Shown one piece after another: positions 27,012-36,306 of a stretch of DNA of 64,000 bases. How positions within the stretch are numbered: position 1 is the stretch's first letter; the number at the start of each line of letters is the position of its first letter. The stretch lies in NCBI GenBank assembly GCA_035645275.1, contig DASQMX010000031.1, forward strand, positions 62,001-126,000. The letters run 5' to 3'. The notes under the pieces were generated by a model. It was given only the letters and a program-made list of their open reading frames with translations. It did no database searches and had not been told where the DNA came from. The position numbers and the translations under genes were made by a program. This DNA comes from Paranoxybacillus sp035645275 (lineage in GTDB: Bacteria > Bacillota > Bacilli > Bacillales > Anoxybacillaceae).

Positions 27012-27440
27012 TTACTGAATAATGAAGGAGGTTATATATACTTCAACGATCTTTCCTTCTTGCATCAATTTATTTATTTCTTCTTTCAGACGGCTTCTAA
27101 GCGCTACTTTTCCTTGTTTCCCGTTAAAATCTTCCGCTTTCATTTCTGATAATTGTTCAATAATAATGTTTTGAATTTGGAAATTGCGTTTTTCTGCTTC
27201 CTCTTTTGCTTTTTTGCTGTCTGTTTGCAGTTTAAAGGCAATTTTAATAAAGCGCTCATCGGCTAAATTCGTCATAATTTCCGGTATGTCAACGGAACTT
27301 TCAACAATCTCATCAGCAGTTGGCCCCTTTGTTCCTTCATTGCCAGTAAACTTCATAATAACAACTAACGCAACAACGCTGATGAGTGTAATAGCCACCA
27401 TAATAATCAGCATGACGCTTAACAGTTTGTTATTTTTCAT
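27012..27440 (-). CDS. fliL: Flagellar basal-body-associated protein FliL
   Basis: Single-pass membrane protein that supports stators. The 142 residues have an N-terminal helix (about 7–29) and a C-terminal stomatin-like FliL domain ending in EGKIVEVYITSFIIQ, the typical tail. Its start overlaps the end of swrD by 11 nt, so its translation may depend on swrD translation. Confidence 0.95.
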   Translation of the reverse strand: MKNNKLLSVMLIIMVAITLISVVALVVIMKFTGNEGTKGPTADEIVESSVDIPEIMTNLADERFIKIAFKLQTDSKKAKEEAEKRNFQIQNIIIEQLSEMKAEDFNGKQGKVALRSRLKEEINKLMQEGKIVEVYITSFIIQ

Positions 27441-27654
27441 CTTTTAGTCCCTCCAAATCACGGGGAAGTCCTATAATCGAAATATGTTTGTAGAAGTTTT
27501 TTACTAATTCGACAACCTCTTCAACCGATTCGCGTACGACGAATTTTTTCCCATTCGTAAGCGTAATCGTCGTATCAGGAAAAGCTTCTATTTGCTCTAT
27601 GTATATCGCGTTCAGTGTAAATGTTTTTCCATTTAGCTTCGTTAATGTAATCAA
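27430..27654 (-). CDS. swrD: SwrD (YlzI/FlbD family), flagellar power protein
   Basis: Small protein of the FlbD family; in B. subtilis it raises flagellar torque and is needed for swarming. Starting at TTG 27654 the 74 residues begin ITLTKLNGKTF and include IEAFPDTTITLTNGKKFVV, the family core. No ATG or GTG start is usable and no Shine-Dalgarno lies near: a 114-bp repeat sits between a strong AAAGGAGG (27786–27779) and the TTG. A longer TTG reading to 27699 would start within the repeat loop. Confidence 0.88.
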   Translation of the reverse strand: MITLTKLNGKTFTLNAIYIEQIEAFPDTTITLTNGKKFVVRESVEEVVELVKNFYKHISIIGLPRDLEGLKDEK

Positions 27655-27662
27655 GTATGTAC

Positions 27663-27776
27663 ACGGGACTGTCTCATAAGGGTCTGAGCTCACGTGCAAT
27701 TCATTATTTTTTATCCAACGTTATATCCTATATATTGTGTCGTGAGGTCTGACCCCTCGCTTTAAGACAGCCCCGC
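27663..27776. repeat. Nested inverted repeat, copy B (swrD leader)
   Basis: The outer arms GCGGGGCTGTCTTA and TGAGACAGTCCCGT (minus strand) pair over about 14 bp with G·U pairs. The inner arms GGGTCAGACCTCACG and CGTGAGCTCAGACCC pair at 13 of 15 positions. The loop is AT-rich, about 50 nt. The core TATATTGTGTCGTGAGGTCTGAC matches copy A. No U-run follows. Confidence 0.8.
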
Positions 27777-27778
27777 TC

Positions 27779-27786
27779 CCTCCTTT
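27779..27786 (-). promoter_or_regulatory. Displaced Shine-Dalgarno of swrD
   Basis: AAAGGAGG lies just after the flgE stop codon, where the swrD ribosome site would be expected. It is now about 125 nt from the swrD start because repeat copy B lies in between. Confidence 0.6.
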
Positions 27787-27796
27787 ACATGAAAGA

Positions 27797-28600
27797 TTAA
27801 CGTTTTAAATTGACAAGCTCTTCAAGAATTTGGTCAGATGTTGTAATAATACGCGTATTGGCTTGGAAACCGCGTTGAGCGACAATCATTTCCGTAAACT
27901 CTTCAGAAAGGTCGACGTTGGACATTTCAAGCGTACCAGCGACGATGGTGCCGGTTCCGTTTGTTCCAGGGGCATATAAAGCTTCGGCACCCGAATTGGC
28001 TGTCAATCTAAAGAGGTTTTCGCCAGCCTTCTCAAGACCTTCATTATTTGCAAATTTCGCCAACTGAATTGGTGAATTTGTTGCTGTTTGTAAAGTTCCA
28101 GCTGCATCTACATAGTTTACAGTACCGTCAGAACCAATACTAAAGCTTTTCGCTGTAGTTGGAATTTGAATTCTATTATTTCCGCTTCCAAGTAAATAAC
28201 GACCATCTGCATTAACTATATAACCTTGAGAATCTAGATAAAAATTTCCTGCTCTAGTGTATAAACGGTTGTTTCCTGTTGCGTCTCCTAAAACAAAGAA
28301 TCCATCTCCAGATATCGCTAAATCTAGTGTACGTCCTGTCGTTTGTAAACTTCCTTGTGTATGAACAGTATCAATTGCAGCTAATTGGGTGCCAAGTCCC
28401 ACTTGTTTAGGGTTTACTCCACCACGGTTCGCAGTAGGAGCGCTTGCCCCCGCGATTTGCTGGCTCACTAAATCTTTAAAAATTGTTCTTCCTTTTTTAA
28501 ATCCATATGTGTTCACATTCGCAATGTTATTACCAATTACATCTAATTTCACTTGAAAGTTTTTCATTCCGCCAATACCAGAATACATTGAGCGTAGCAT
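27797..28600 (-). CDS. flgE: Flagellar hook protein FlgE
   Basis: Hook subunit (formerly called FlgG in B. subtilis). The 267 residues have the N-terminal rod/hook signature GGMKNFQVKLDVIGNNIANVNTYGFKKG and the C-terminal EEFTEMIVAQRGFQANTRII helix that form the D0 coiled coil, with the FlgE/F/G middle fold between. The C-terminal end is at LVNLKR. It lies between flgD and swrD. Confidence 0.95.
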   Translation of the reverse strand: MLRSMYSGIGGMKNFQVKLDVIGNNIANVNTYGFKKGRTIFKDLVSQQIAGASAPTANRGGVNPKQVGLGTQLAAIDTVHTQGSLQTTGRTLDLAISGDGFFVLGDATGNNRLYTRAGNFYLDSQGYIVNADGRYLLGSGNNRIQIPTTAKSFSIGSDGTVNYVDAAGTLQTATNSPIQLAKFANNEGLEKAGENLFRLTANSGAEALYAPGTNGTGTIVAGTLEMSNVDLSEEFTEMIVAQRGFQANTRIITTSDQILEELVNLKR

Positions 28601-28641
28601 AGCATTCCTCTCCCTAATTAGTAAATTTTTTAAATTTGTGA

Positions 28642-29103
28642 TTATGGTTTTTCAGCAGTTGGCATTTCAACTTTTGTAATTAACTTGCCTAATACTGTTT
28701 TTCCGTCTTCTAGCTCTAAAATAATTTCGTTATTTTTCTGTACAACTGATTTCACGATGCCGCTTTCCGTTACTGTTTGCTGACTGTCTTCATTTTCTTG
28801 AATTTGTTCCCAATAAACTTTCTTCCCTATCATTTCACTGTATCTTAAGACGGCATTTTCGTTTTGTGATTCAATGAACTTTTCCATCATTTTTGCCATG
28901 TTTGTCATTTGTTCAAGCGCAGAGAAATTTGCCATCTGTGAAATAAATTCTTTATCTTCTAATGGGTTTAACGGATCTTGATTTTGTAGTTGAACAAGCA
29001 AAATTTTAAGGAAATCATCTTTGCCTAAGTTTTGCTGACCCGTTTTTCTTTCAGGTGGTTTATAGTTTGATAATAGTAAACTAGAATCAATTGTATTTGC
29101 CAT
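28642..29103 (-). CDS. flgD: Flagellar hook-cap protein FlgD
   Basis: Scaffold that caps the growing hook. The 153-residue product has the N-terminal signature LGKDDFLKILLVQLQNQDPLNPLEDKEFI-type region (about 24–52) and the following MANFSALEQMTNM. It is short like other Bacillus FlgD (YlxG) proteins. Confidence 0.95.
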   Translation of the reverse strand: MANTIDSSLLLSNYKPPERKTGQQNLGKDDFLKILLVQLQNQDPLNPLEDKEFISQMANFSALEQMTNMAKMMEKFIESQNENAVLRYSEMIGKKVYWEQIQENEDSQQTVTESGIVKSVVQKNNEIILELEDGKTVLGKLITKVEMPTAEKP

Positions 29104-29115
29104 GTTCGAACTCTC

Positions 29116-30441
29116 CTACGCTCTCAAATTCAGTAATTCTACTGCAAAAGCATCTTTAAAATTACTTTCATCTTCCTCGTTTTGATTCGAACCATTATGT
29201 TGCTCCTGGCGAGTATGTTGCTGCTCACGCGACTCCTGCTGTTGTTCCCGATATGATTGTTCATATGTTTGCTGTTGTGTAAATATATCAAACTTTTCAA
29301 TCGTAATATTTTGTGCTGGGATAGCATGGCGAATTTGATGGATGTTTGCTTCAATTAATTCCTTTGCCGAAGCGGTTGAAGTAATAATTTTCGCCATCAA
29401 TTCTCCATTTTCTTGAACAAGCTTAATCGTTAATGAACCTAGATGCTCAGGGTGCAGACGGACAACGAGTTGAGATTGTCCATTTCCTAATTGCGTAAAT
29501 TTACTTCCTCTCATTATTTCTAATAGTTGTTGAACAAATTGTTGATTGACTATTGGTTTTGGCGCCGTTTCATTTAACGAAATGACAGGCATTCTCTCTT
29601 GTGGAAGAGAAAGAGTTGTCATGTTATGATCTGTTAATATTAAGCTGTTTTCTTCTACCTTCCCTATGTTATTTTCTAACTTACTAGCAATTAATTTATG
29701 TAAGTGATCTGCTAATGGTTGAACGAATACATTTTTACTAGTTTGCCATAAAGGGCTTATCGATTCACCGGATTGTTGATGAAATGCTAACGGTTTGTTT
29801 AATTGCTCCATATGAAAATCCTTTGGTAAATCATTCTCTTTTGTGCCTGGCCATCCGGCAATTTTTATATTGTTATTTTCATTTGGCTTTTTAACAATGG
29901 ATTGAATGAATGACTCTACACTCGCTTCTTCGATTGGCAAAGACACGTTAAATATTTTTTCTAATTGTATTTTTAATTTCGTTAATGTTTCTTGATCCTT
30001 TTCCGTAAAAGTAGCACGTTCTATTTGAAAGAGTGATAGTAACATTAAAACGGCTTCTTCGGAATCAGAGCCTTTAAAGTCATCTTTAAGCGAAGAAAGA
30101 ACTGGCAAATCCATTTTGAGTTTTTCATTTATACTGTCCACTAAGTTATTCGGCAAGTGATTGATCAAGAGCTCAATCCATCCATGATTCAACGTTTCTT
30201 CATAAAGAAGCTCATCGCTTACTTGAAAATTACTTAACACTTTTTCTTCTGTTATTACTGGATTTTCCGTTGCTTTTGCCTCTTTATACAAATGCGTTGT
30301 CGAATTGCTATTGATTGCTTGTTCTTGTGAAAGCATTTGTTGAAACACATTTTTCACTTCTGTTTTTTGCTCAGCTTTTGTTTTTGTCTGATTGATGGAG
30401 TTATTTTTAACCGGCAGTTGTTGATAATATCCGATTCTCAC
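29116..30441 (-). CDS. fliK: Flagellar hook-length control protein FliK
   Basis: Secreted ruler protein that switches FlhB specificity. The N-terminal two thirds are variable. The C-terminal Flg_hook domain reads LVVRLHPEHLGSLTIKLVQE and ends in a Gln/Glu-rich tail. Start: GTG at 30441, 5–8 nt after AAGGGGGGTG, gives 441 aa. The in-frame ATG at 30459 overlaps the previous stop and precedes that ribosome site. Confidence 0.9.
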   Translation of the reverse strand: MRIGYYQQLPVKNNSINQTKTKAEQKTEVKNVFQQMLSQEQAINSNSTTHLYKEAKATENPVITEEKVLSNFQVSDELLYEETLNHGWIELLINHLPNNLVDSINEKLKMDLPVLSSLKDDFKGSDSEEAVLMLLSLFQIERATFTEKDQETLTKLKIQLEKIFNVSLPIEEASVESFIQSIVKKPNENNNIKIAGWPGTKENDLPKDFHMEQLNKPLAFHQQSGESISPLWQTSKNVFVQPLADHLHKLIASKLENNIGKVEENSLILTDHNMTTLSLPQERMPVISLNETAPKPIVNQQFVQQLLEIMRGSKFTQLGNGQSQLVVRLHPEHLGSLTIKLVQENGELMAKIITSTASAKELIEANIHQIRHAIPAQNITIEKFDIFTQQQTYEQSYREQQQESREQQHTRQEQHNGSNQNEEDESNFKDAFAVELLNLRA

Positions 30442-30455
30442 TCTTTCACCCCCCT

Positions 30456-31088
30456 TCATTGAGTGCTATTCGCTTCCGTCTTTTTTGCTAATAAACTCGT
30501 ATACTTCGCAGCATTAGCAGGGTCCATTTTTTCAAGTATATCTGCTGCCTTTTCACTATTTATCGATGAAAGAATCGTTACTGCATCGTTATCGGACAAT
30601 TCCGGAATAATTTGTGCTGCGTTTTTGGCTGACATCGATTCATACATTTTTACAATATCTTTTATCGCTTGCTTTTGTTCTTGTTCTTTTTCTGTCTCAG
30701 TTGATTGTTCCTTTGTTTCGATTTCTGCGTTCAGGCGCTCAATTTCCTTTTTTAATGAGTCAATTTCTTTCTGTTTATTTTCTAATTCTTGCTCAAGCTG
30801 TTTAATTTGCAACGTTTTCTCCTCGACTGTTGCTTTTTGTTCGATGAGCCTATCCTGCAAAATTTGTTCGGAAGGTTTTTGTTCATCTTGAATTAATTGT
30901 GAAATTCCAGGGATTTTTTCACCGTATTTTTTTACTGCATCAAATACGTTGACACCAGCAACAGTCACAATAACAAGCGTTAATGTAATTCCAAATAACA
31001 ATGGAATCAAAACGACAAACAAGAACCATTGCAATTTGCTGTAGCTTTTTTCTGATGTTTCCTCTTTCTCTAACTCTACATTTTTCAT
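30456..31088 (-). CDS. ylxF: YlxF, MotE/MgtE-N-like flagellar protein
   Basis: In Bacillus this gene sits between fliJ and fliK; related proteins act as stator or export chaperones. The 210 residues have one membrane helix (about 22–45), a long Glu/Lys/Gln coiled coil (about 80–140), and a C-terminal MgtE-N-like domain (MYESMSAKNAAQIIPELSD..AADILEKMDPANAAKYTSLL). Confidence 0.88.
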   Translation of the reverse strand: MKNVELEKEETSEKSYSKLQWFLFVVLIPLLFGITLTLVIVTVAGVNVFDAVKKYGEKIPGISQLIQDEQKPSEQILQDRLIEQKATVEEKTLQIKQLEQELENKQKEIDSLKKEIERLNAEIETKEQSTETEKEQEQKQAIKDIVKMYESMSAKNAAQIIPELSDNDAVTILSSINSEKAADILEKMDPANAAKYTSLLAKKTEANSTQ

Positions 31089-31096
31089 AGTCTCAC

Positions 31097-31540
31097 CTAA
31101 TTTCCTCGGTTGACAAATTGTTGAATCGAAATTTCATCCATCAGTTTGTTTTCTTCCGCTTGCATCGTTTGTAAAAACGTTTGAAAATATTTTTCTTTCA
31201 TTTTTTCGTATTTTTTCACTTCGATATTTAATTCCGCCAGCTTCAATTGTTTGAGCTGCATTTGTTGCCTCGCTTGAGCAACAAGCTGCTGGTAGTGGCT
31301 AATTGTTCTCTCTAAATTCGTAATAAATTGTTGAAAGTAGCGGATTTCCTGTATCGGTAAACCGGCTTGCAGCTTTTGTTGATGCATCTCTTCATAGTCT
31401 TCTTTTTGTTTCAAAAAATGGTACAATTTCTTCGCCACTTCTTCGAAGCGTTTTACCGCCTCATTGTATTCTCTCAGCGCTTTATCTTTTTCATTCTCTT
31501 TGATAGATAAAATTTTTTCGAGCTTAAATTGATAAACCAC
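31097..31540 (-). CDS. fliJ: Flagellar export chaperone FliJ
   Basis: Central stalk and chaperone-escort protein of the export ATPase. The 147-residue product is almost all coiled coil, beginning YQFKLEKILSIKENEKDKA as in the family. Start is GTG at 31540 with AGGTG upstream. It immediately follows fliI. Confidence 0.93.
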   Translation of the reverse strand: MVYQFKLEKILSIKENEKDKALREYNEAVKRFEEVAKKLYHFLKQKEDYEEMHQQKLQAGLPIQEIRYFQQFITNLERTISHYQQLVAQARQQMQLKQLKLAELNIEVKKYEKMKEKYFQTFLQTMQAEENKLMDEISIQQFVNRGN

Positions 31541-31547
31541 TTCTTAT

Positions 31548-32861
31548 TCACCTCGAGCTTATTAGTTCAAGAAGCGCTTCAATGCTTTCTTCTTTGGAAA
31601 ATTTCTCATGAATATCTTGTTTTAAAAACGATATAATTTTTGGATAATAGCGAATCGCTTCATCAATTTCTCGAGATGAACCTCTTTTATACGCCCCTAT
31701 ATTGATTAAGTCCTCCGAATTAATATAAGTGGAAAGGAGATCGCGCAATTTTTCTGCCGCGGCGCGATGCTCTTTTGTGACGATATTATTCATCACGCGG
31801 CTGACGCTTTTTAGTACGTTAATAGCTGGATATTGTCCCTTGTTGGCTAAAGCACGTTCCAATACAAAGTGTCCATCCAAAATGCCACGAACCGTATCAG
31901 CAATCGGTTCGTTCATATCGTCACCATCGACTAAAACGGTATAAAAAGCCGTAATCGTTCCATGTTCATTGGTTCCGGTTCGCTCCAATAGTTTTGGCAA
32001 TATCGCAAACACGGACGGAGTATATCCTTTTGTTGTCGGCGGTTCGCCTATGGCTAGTCCAACTTCCCGCTGTGCCATCGCAACGCGGGTTACAGAATCC
32101 ATCATTAATATGACATTCATCCCTTTATCGCGGAAATACTCAGCAATAGCTGTCGCTGTATAGGCACCTTTTATGCGCATTAAAGCAGGTTGGTCGGAAG
32201 TGGCGACAACAACAATCGAGCGCTTTAAGCCTTCTGAACCAAGATCTCGTTCAATAAATTCGCGAACTTCGCGGCCTCGTTCGCCGATTAAGGCAATTAC
32301 GTTCAAATCAGCATTTGTATTGCGAGCGATCATGCCCATTAATGTACTTTTACCGACACCTGAACCGGCAAATATTCCAACACGCTGGCCTTTTCCTACG
32401 GTCAGCAAACTATCAATCATGCGAACGCCCACTTCAATCGGTTCACTAATGGGCGGCCTTGCTAACGGATTAGGCGGAGACTGCTCAATCGATATCGCCG
32501 TCAGTCCCTTTGGTAACTTACTTTGATCGAGTGGGTTTCCTAATGAGTCCAGTACTTTGCCAATTAACTCGACACCGACTTTCACTTGCAGCGGTTTGCC
32601 CGTTGCCTCTACCATACATCCAGGCGAAATATCATGAACGGTCGAAAAAGGCATTAATAGCACATTTTCGTCGCGAAATCCGACCACTTCAGCGGCAATT
32701 CGTTGTTTTCGTTTTCCGCCAACATGAATGTAACATACATCGCCAATCGAGCTTTCCGGGCCTTTTGATTCAATCATAAGCCCAATGACTCTTGTCACTT
32801 TACCAAATCGTTTATATGAATCTACCGTTTCAATCTCATGGAAAATGGTTTGCCAATTCAA
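31548..32861 (-). CDS. fliI: Flagellar export ATPase FliI
   Basis: F1-beta-like ATPase of the type III export apparatus. Walker A GIFAGSGVGKSTLMGMIA, ALIGERGREVREFIE, Walker B VILMMDSVTRVAMAQREVG, and the EQSPPNPLARPPI segment are all present. The likely start is TTG at 32861, 9 nt after GGAGG, giving 437 aa that align with B. subtilis. Upstream reading overlaps fliH in another frame and looks non-coding. Confidence 0.96.
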   Translation of the reverse strand: MNWQTIFHEIETVDSYKRFGKVTRVIGLMIESKGPESSIGDVCYIHVGGKRKQRIAAEVVGFRDENVLLMPFSTVHDISPGCMVEATGKPLQVKVGVELIGKVLDSLGNPLDQSKLPKGLTAISIEQSPPNPLARPPISEPIEVGVRMIDSLLTVGKGQRVGIFAGSGVGKSTLMGMIARNTNADLNVIALIGERGREVREFIERDLGSEGLKRSIVVVATSDQPALMRIKGAYTATAIAEYFRDKGMNVILMMDSVTRVAMAQREVGLAIGEPPTTKGYTPSVFAILPKLLERTGTNEHGTITAFYTVLVDGDDMNEPIADTVRGILDGHFVLERALANKGQYPAINVLKSVSRVMNNIVTKEHRAAAEKLRDLLSTYINSEDLINIGAYKRGSSREIDEAIRYYPKIISFLKQDIHEKFSKEESIEALLELISSR

Positions 32862-32865
32862 ACGG

Positions 32866-33648
32866 TTATGCCTCCTCCAATTGTCCAAACCGCTCACGCA
32901 ATTTTTCTTTGATTTGCTGCAATTGTGTATCAACACTTGCATCAATACGGCCAAACGGAGATTCAATCATGCAGCCATGTTCAGGAAGTTGCGCGTCTGG
33001 ATAAATAAACAAATCAACTTCTTGATTAAATATTTCTTTCAGTTCATCTTTTTGACTCATCACCGTATCGTAATAGGTTGGATGTACATAAATTTTTACT
33101 TCTGAATGTTCACGAGCTTCTCTTATCGCTCGCTTTACAAGGGAGATAAAATGTTCACCTTTCTCACTTAAATGTACATCTAATATTTTTTCAGCTACTT
33201 TTAGACCGATTAAGAAAATCGTTTCATTAGCAGCTTCAATCTGTCGATAATATTCGTTGTTGGCCGATTCGACAATTTGTCTTGCCTGCTCAATTAGTTG
33301 TTGATACTGAGCTAATCCGTCTTGGTATCCTTGCTGTAAACCGATTTCATATCCTTCTTTTCTCGCCATTTCAACAAGTTGTTGCTTTTCATCTTCCCAA
33401 CTTTCTTTTTCCTGCAATATTTGCCGCTGCACAGTCTCATAATAAAGCTGGGCTTCTCTTTTTAACGTTTCGGCTTCTACTTTTGCATTTTCCAAAATGG
33501 TTTCTGCTTGTAACTGTGTCTGTAACTCATTATTTGTTTCAGGCACTTGCTTTTGTGCAGTAAAATAATTTCTAATTTCTATTACCCTTTTATCATTGCC
33601 AGCGTTTCTAGTAAAAGGCGCTTTAATAATTTTAGACAATGATATCAT
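32866..33648 (-). CDS. fliH: Flagellar export ATPase regulator FliH
   Basis: Binds and restrains FliI. The protein of about 260 residues has a Gln/Glu-rich coiled middle with heptad character (about 60–140) and a C-terminal domain with LIGLKVAEKILDVHLSEKGEHF and GCMIESPFGRIDASVDTQLQQI, the FliH/V-ATPase E motifs. Start: ATG at 33648 (AGGTGG 5 nt upstream) inside the end of fliG; a TTG at 33639 is a possible alternative. Confidence 0.92.
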   Translation of the reverse strand: MISLSKIIKAPFTRNAGNDKRVIEIRNYFTAQKQVPETNNELQTQLQAETILENAKVEAETLKREAQLYYETVQRQILQEKESWEDEKQQLVEMARKEGYEIGLQQGYQDGLAQYQQLIEQARQIVESANNEYYRQIEAANETIFLIGLKVAEKILDVHLSEKGEHFISLVKRAIREAREHSEVKIYVHPTYYDTVMSQKDELKEIFNQEVDLFIYPDAQLPEHGCMIESPFGRIDASVDTQLQQIKEKLRERFGQLEEA

Positions 33649-34639
33649 CCCCTCCACCTCGAGCTACGACAATTTCACCTGCCTCCTCAAGGCGGCGAAT
33701 GACGGCAACAATGCGGGATTGTGCCTCTTCGACATCGCGAAGACGAACTGGTCCCATAAATTCCATCTCTTCTTTAAAGGTTTCTGCCATGCGTTTAGAC
33801 ATGTTTCTAAACACGACTTCTTTGACTTCATCGCTCGAAACTTTTAGCGCAAGCATTAAGTCTGTATTATCAACATCGCGAATAACGCGCTGAATCGCAC
33901 GATTATCAAGCGTAACAATATCTTCAAAGACAAACATCCGTTTCTTAATTTCTTCTGCAAGCTCTGGGTCTTGAATTTCAAGCGCATCGAGAATTGTCCG
34001 CTCTGTGCTTCGGTCAACACCGTTTAATACTTCGACCACCGCTTCAATACCGCCCGTTTGTGTATAGTCTTGCACGAATGTCGTTGAAAGTTTTCTCTCA
34101 AGAATTTGTTCAACCTCGCTAATGACTTCCGGTGACGTTCGATCCATTAACGCAATCCGTCGGGCAACATCCGCCTGCATTTCTTGCGGCAAAGCTGATA
34201 AAATTTGACCGGCCTGTGCTGGATCCAAATAAGACAAAATAAGAGCAATCGTTTGCGGATGTTCGTTTTGAATAAAGTTTAAAATTTGCGCTGGATCGGC
34301 CTTCCGCGCAAAATCAAATGGTCTCACCATTAAAGCGGAAGCTAAACGGTCAATAATTTTCATCGCTTTTTCACTGCCGAGAGCTTTCTCTAATACTTCC
34401 TTTGCGTACGCAATCCCGCCTTGTGAAATATAGTCTTGCGCTAAGGCAATTTGGTGAAACTCCTCTAAAACGGCCTCTTTTTCTTGAGCTTCTACTTGGC
34501 GAACATTCGAAATTTCCAGTGTCAACTTTTCGATTTCTTCTTCAGATAAATGTTTATAAACAGATGCTGACACATCTGGCCCAAGAGAAATGAGGAGGAT
34601 GGCAGCTTTTTGTTTTCCGGATAATTCTTTTTTCGCCAT
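33632..34639 (-). CDS. fliG: Flagellar motor switch protein FliG
   Basis: Connects the MS-ring to FliM and the stators. The 335-residue product has the N-terminal KQKAAILLISLGPDVSASVYKHL domain, the middle EHPQTIALILSYLD motif and the C-terminal torque helix with charged residues (VSSDEVKEVVFRNMSKRMAE). Overlaps fliH by 17 nt. Confidence 0.98.
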   Translation of the reverse strand: MAKKELSGKQKAAILLISLGPDVSASVYKHLSEEEIEKLTLEISNVRQVEAQEKEAVLEEFHQIALAQDYISQGGIAYAKEVLEKALGSEKAMKIIDRLASALMVRPFDFARKADPAQILNFIQNEHPQTIALILSYLDPAQAGQILSALPQEMQADVARRIALMDRTSPEVISEVEQILERKLSTTFVQDYTQTGGIEAVVEVLNGVDRSTERTILDALEIQDPELAEEIKKRMFVFEDIVTLDNRAIQRVIRDVDNTDLMLALKVSSDEVKEVVFRNMSKRMAETFKEEMEFMGPVRLRDVEEAQSRIVAVIRRLEEAGEIVVARGGGDDIIV

Positions 34640-34650
34640 AATCGTCCCCC

Positions 34651-36231
34651 CTAATCTTCAGCCAACCATGTTCTTAAAAGCTTCGCAAACTCGTCTGGTT
34701 TCTCTTTTGCTAGTTTTTCAAGCTGCTTTCTTCGCATGGATGCTTCTGTTTCTATTTCTTCATTAATATCAGGAATATCAGGTACATCTGGTTGTTCAAT
34801 GAAATCAGCGAATTCTTCCTCATCTTCCTCTCGTCTGCGACGCAACAGAAGAATGAGTAAACCAATAATAATCGCCAGAAGCACCCCGCCAGCGATATAT
34901 ACCCACAACGGAATTGTTTGCTTCGGTTCGTCAAATTTCACCTTACCGTTAAACGGCTGCACAGAGACTACTACCCGATTTTGAATATCCTCGTCTGTCA
35001 ATTGTTCACCCGCTTTTTTATCAATTGAAGTACGAACAATCGTACCTAATATTCTTGTAATATCCTCTACCGTTTGCTGCGGCAATGAATCCGGATCTTT
35101 TGGATTTGGCGGTTCAACCATTACTTGAATGCCTAAATCGCGAATTTTATACGGACTTTCGGTAATTTCCTTCTTGATCCGATTAACCTCATTATTGATG
35201 GTTTCTTCAATTCGTTCATAATCACCATTCGTCTCGCCAGTAACGGATTGGTAACTTGGTATTTCATTTTCTCCCGTACCATTTACGCCACCTAACGGCG
35301 CACCGTTACCCGAAAATGTTTCCGTAATACGCTGTACACTGACAGCAATTCCTTCCATATTTTCCTCATCAACTGGAGTAACAAGATTTTCTTCGCGATT
35401 TTCTTGAGTAAAATCGATATCCGCAGTAACGGAAACAACCACCTTGTCTTGTCCCATCATTGTTCCAAGCATTTGTTGTACTTGACGTTGAATATCTCGT
35501 TCAATTTGCTTTTTAATTTCATGTTGTGTAACAAATTCTGTCGAAAAATTTTCTTTATTTTTCAAATCAAAATACTCAAAAAATTGATTCATAATGACGA
35601 TATTTTCAGTAGGAAGGTTTGGAACACTTTTTGAAACAAGATGATAAAGTGATTTAATTTGCTGTTCATTAAATTTGTATCCTGGTTTTGTTTTTAAAAC
35701 AATAGAAGCAGAAGCCTCCTCTGTCTGCTCGCTAACAAACACACTTGGCTGCGGCAAGTTAATCATCACTTTTGCATCTTCGACACCGTCAATCTCTTTA
35801 ATTAAGTTTGCGAGCTCCGTTTGCATCGCTTCTAGTTTTAGCACGTTAAACTCATTGTCTGTCATGCCAAAACCAGCACTCTTACCAAAGAACGAATAAT
35901 CAATATTGCCGCTATCAGGAATTCCTTCTGCTGCTAATTCAACTTTTAACGTATCAACTACTTGTTCAGGTACTTTTATTGTTGTACCATTGTCGGTAAT
36001 TTCTGACTCTATGCCACGCTGATCTAATGTAGCTTTAATTTGCCCCGTTTCTTGCGGAGACAGATTGGTATAGAGCGGTACAAAATTCGTTCTCGTCGCA
36101 AAAAACGCTGCTACTGAAACGATGATAATAAACAGCAGAAACGAACCAACGATCATCATTTTTTGTGATTTTGTCCGTTCCTTCCAAAAAGTCGATATTT
36201 TATTTATGTAATTTCTAATTCTCTCATTCAT
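34651..36231 (-). CDS. fliF: Flagellar MS-ring protein FliF
   Basis: Forms the basal ring in the membrane. The 526 residues have two membrane helices (about 25–47 and 440–465), ring-building motifs after the first helix (TNLSPQETGQIKATLDQRGI), and a C-terminal acidic tail ending in the FliG-binding segment. A weak hairpin overlaps the edge of its Shine-Dalgarno. Confidence 0.97.
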   Translation of the reverse strand: MNERIRNYINKISTFWKERTKSQKMMIVGSFLLFIIIVSVAAFFATRTNFVPLYTNLSPQETGQIKATLDQRGIESEITDNGTTIKVPEQVVDTLKVELAAEGIPDSGNIDYSFFGKSAGFGMTDNEFNVLKLEAMQTELANLIKEIDGVEDAKVMINLPQPSVFVSEQTEEASASIVLKTKPGYKFNEQQIKSLYHLVSKSVPNLPTENIVIMNQFFEYFDLKNKENFSTEFVTQHEIKKQIERDIQRQVQQMLGTMMGQDKVVVSVTADIDFTQENREENLVTPVDEENMEGIAVSVQRITETFSGNGAPLGGVNGTGENEIPSYQSVTGETNGDYERIEETINNEVNRIKKEITESPYKIRDLGIQVMVEPPNPKDPDSLPQQTVEDITRILGTIVRTSIDKKAGEQLTDEDIQNRVVVSVQPFNGKVKFDEPKQTIPLWVYIAGGVLLAIIIGLLILLLRRRREEDEEEFADFIEQPDVPDIPDINEEIETEASMRRKQLEKLAKEKPDEFAKLLRTWLAED

Positions 36232-36240
36232 AATATTCCT

Positions 36241-36282
36241 CCGGTTATTGTGAGATGGACAAATAGCTATAACTAATAACCG
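36241..36282 (-). repeat. Hairpin at the fliF ribosome site
   Basis: An 8-bp stem CGGTTATT/AATAACCG (36282–36275 and 36249–36242 on the minus strand) lies between fliE and fliF. Its 3' arm touches the GGAGG Shine-Dalgarno of fliF, so it could limit initiation. Confidence 0.4.
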
Positions 36283-36306
36283 TTTTTACGTCTCGGTCAT
36301 TCATTA

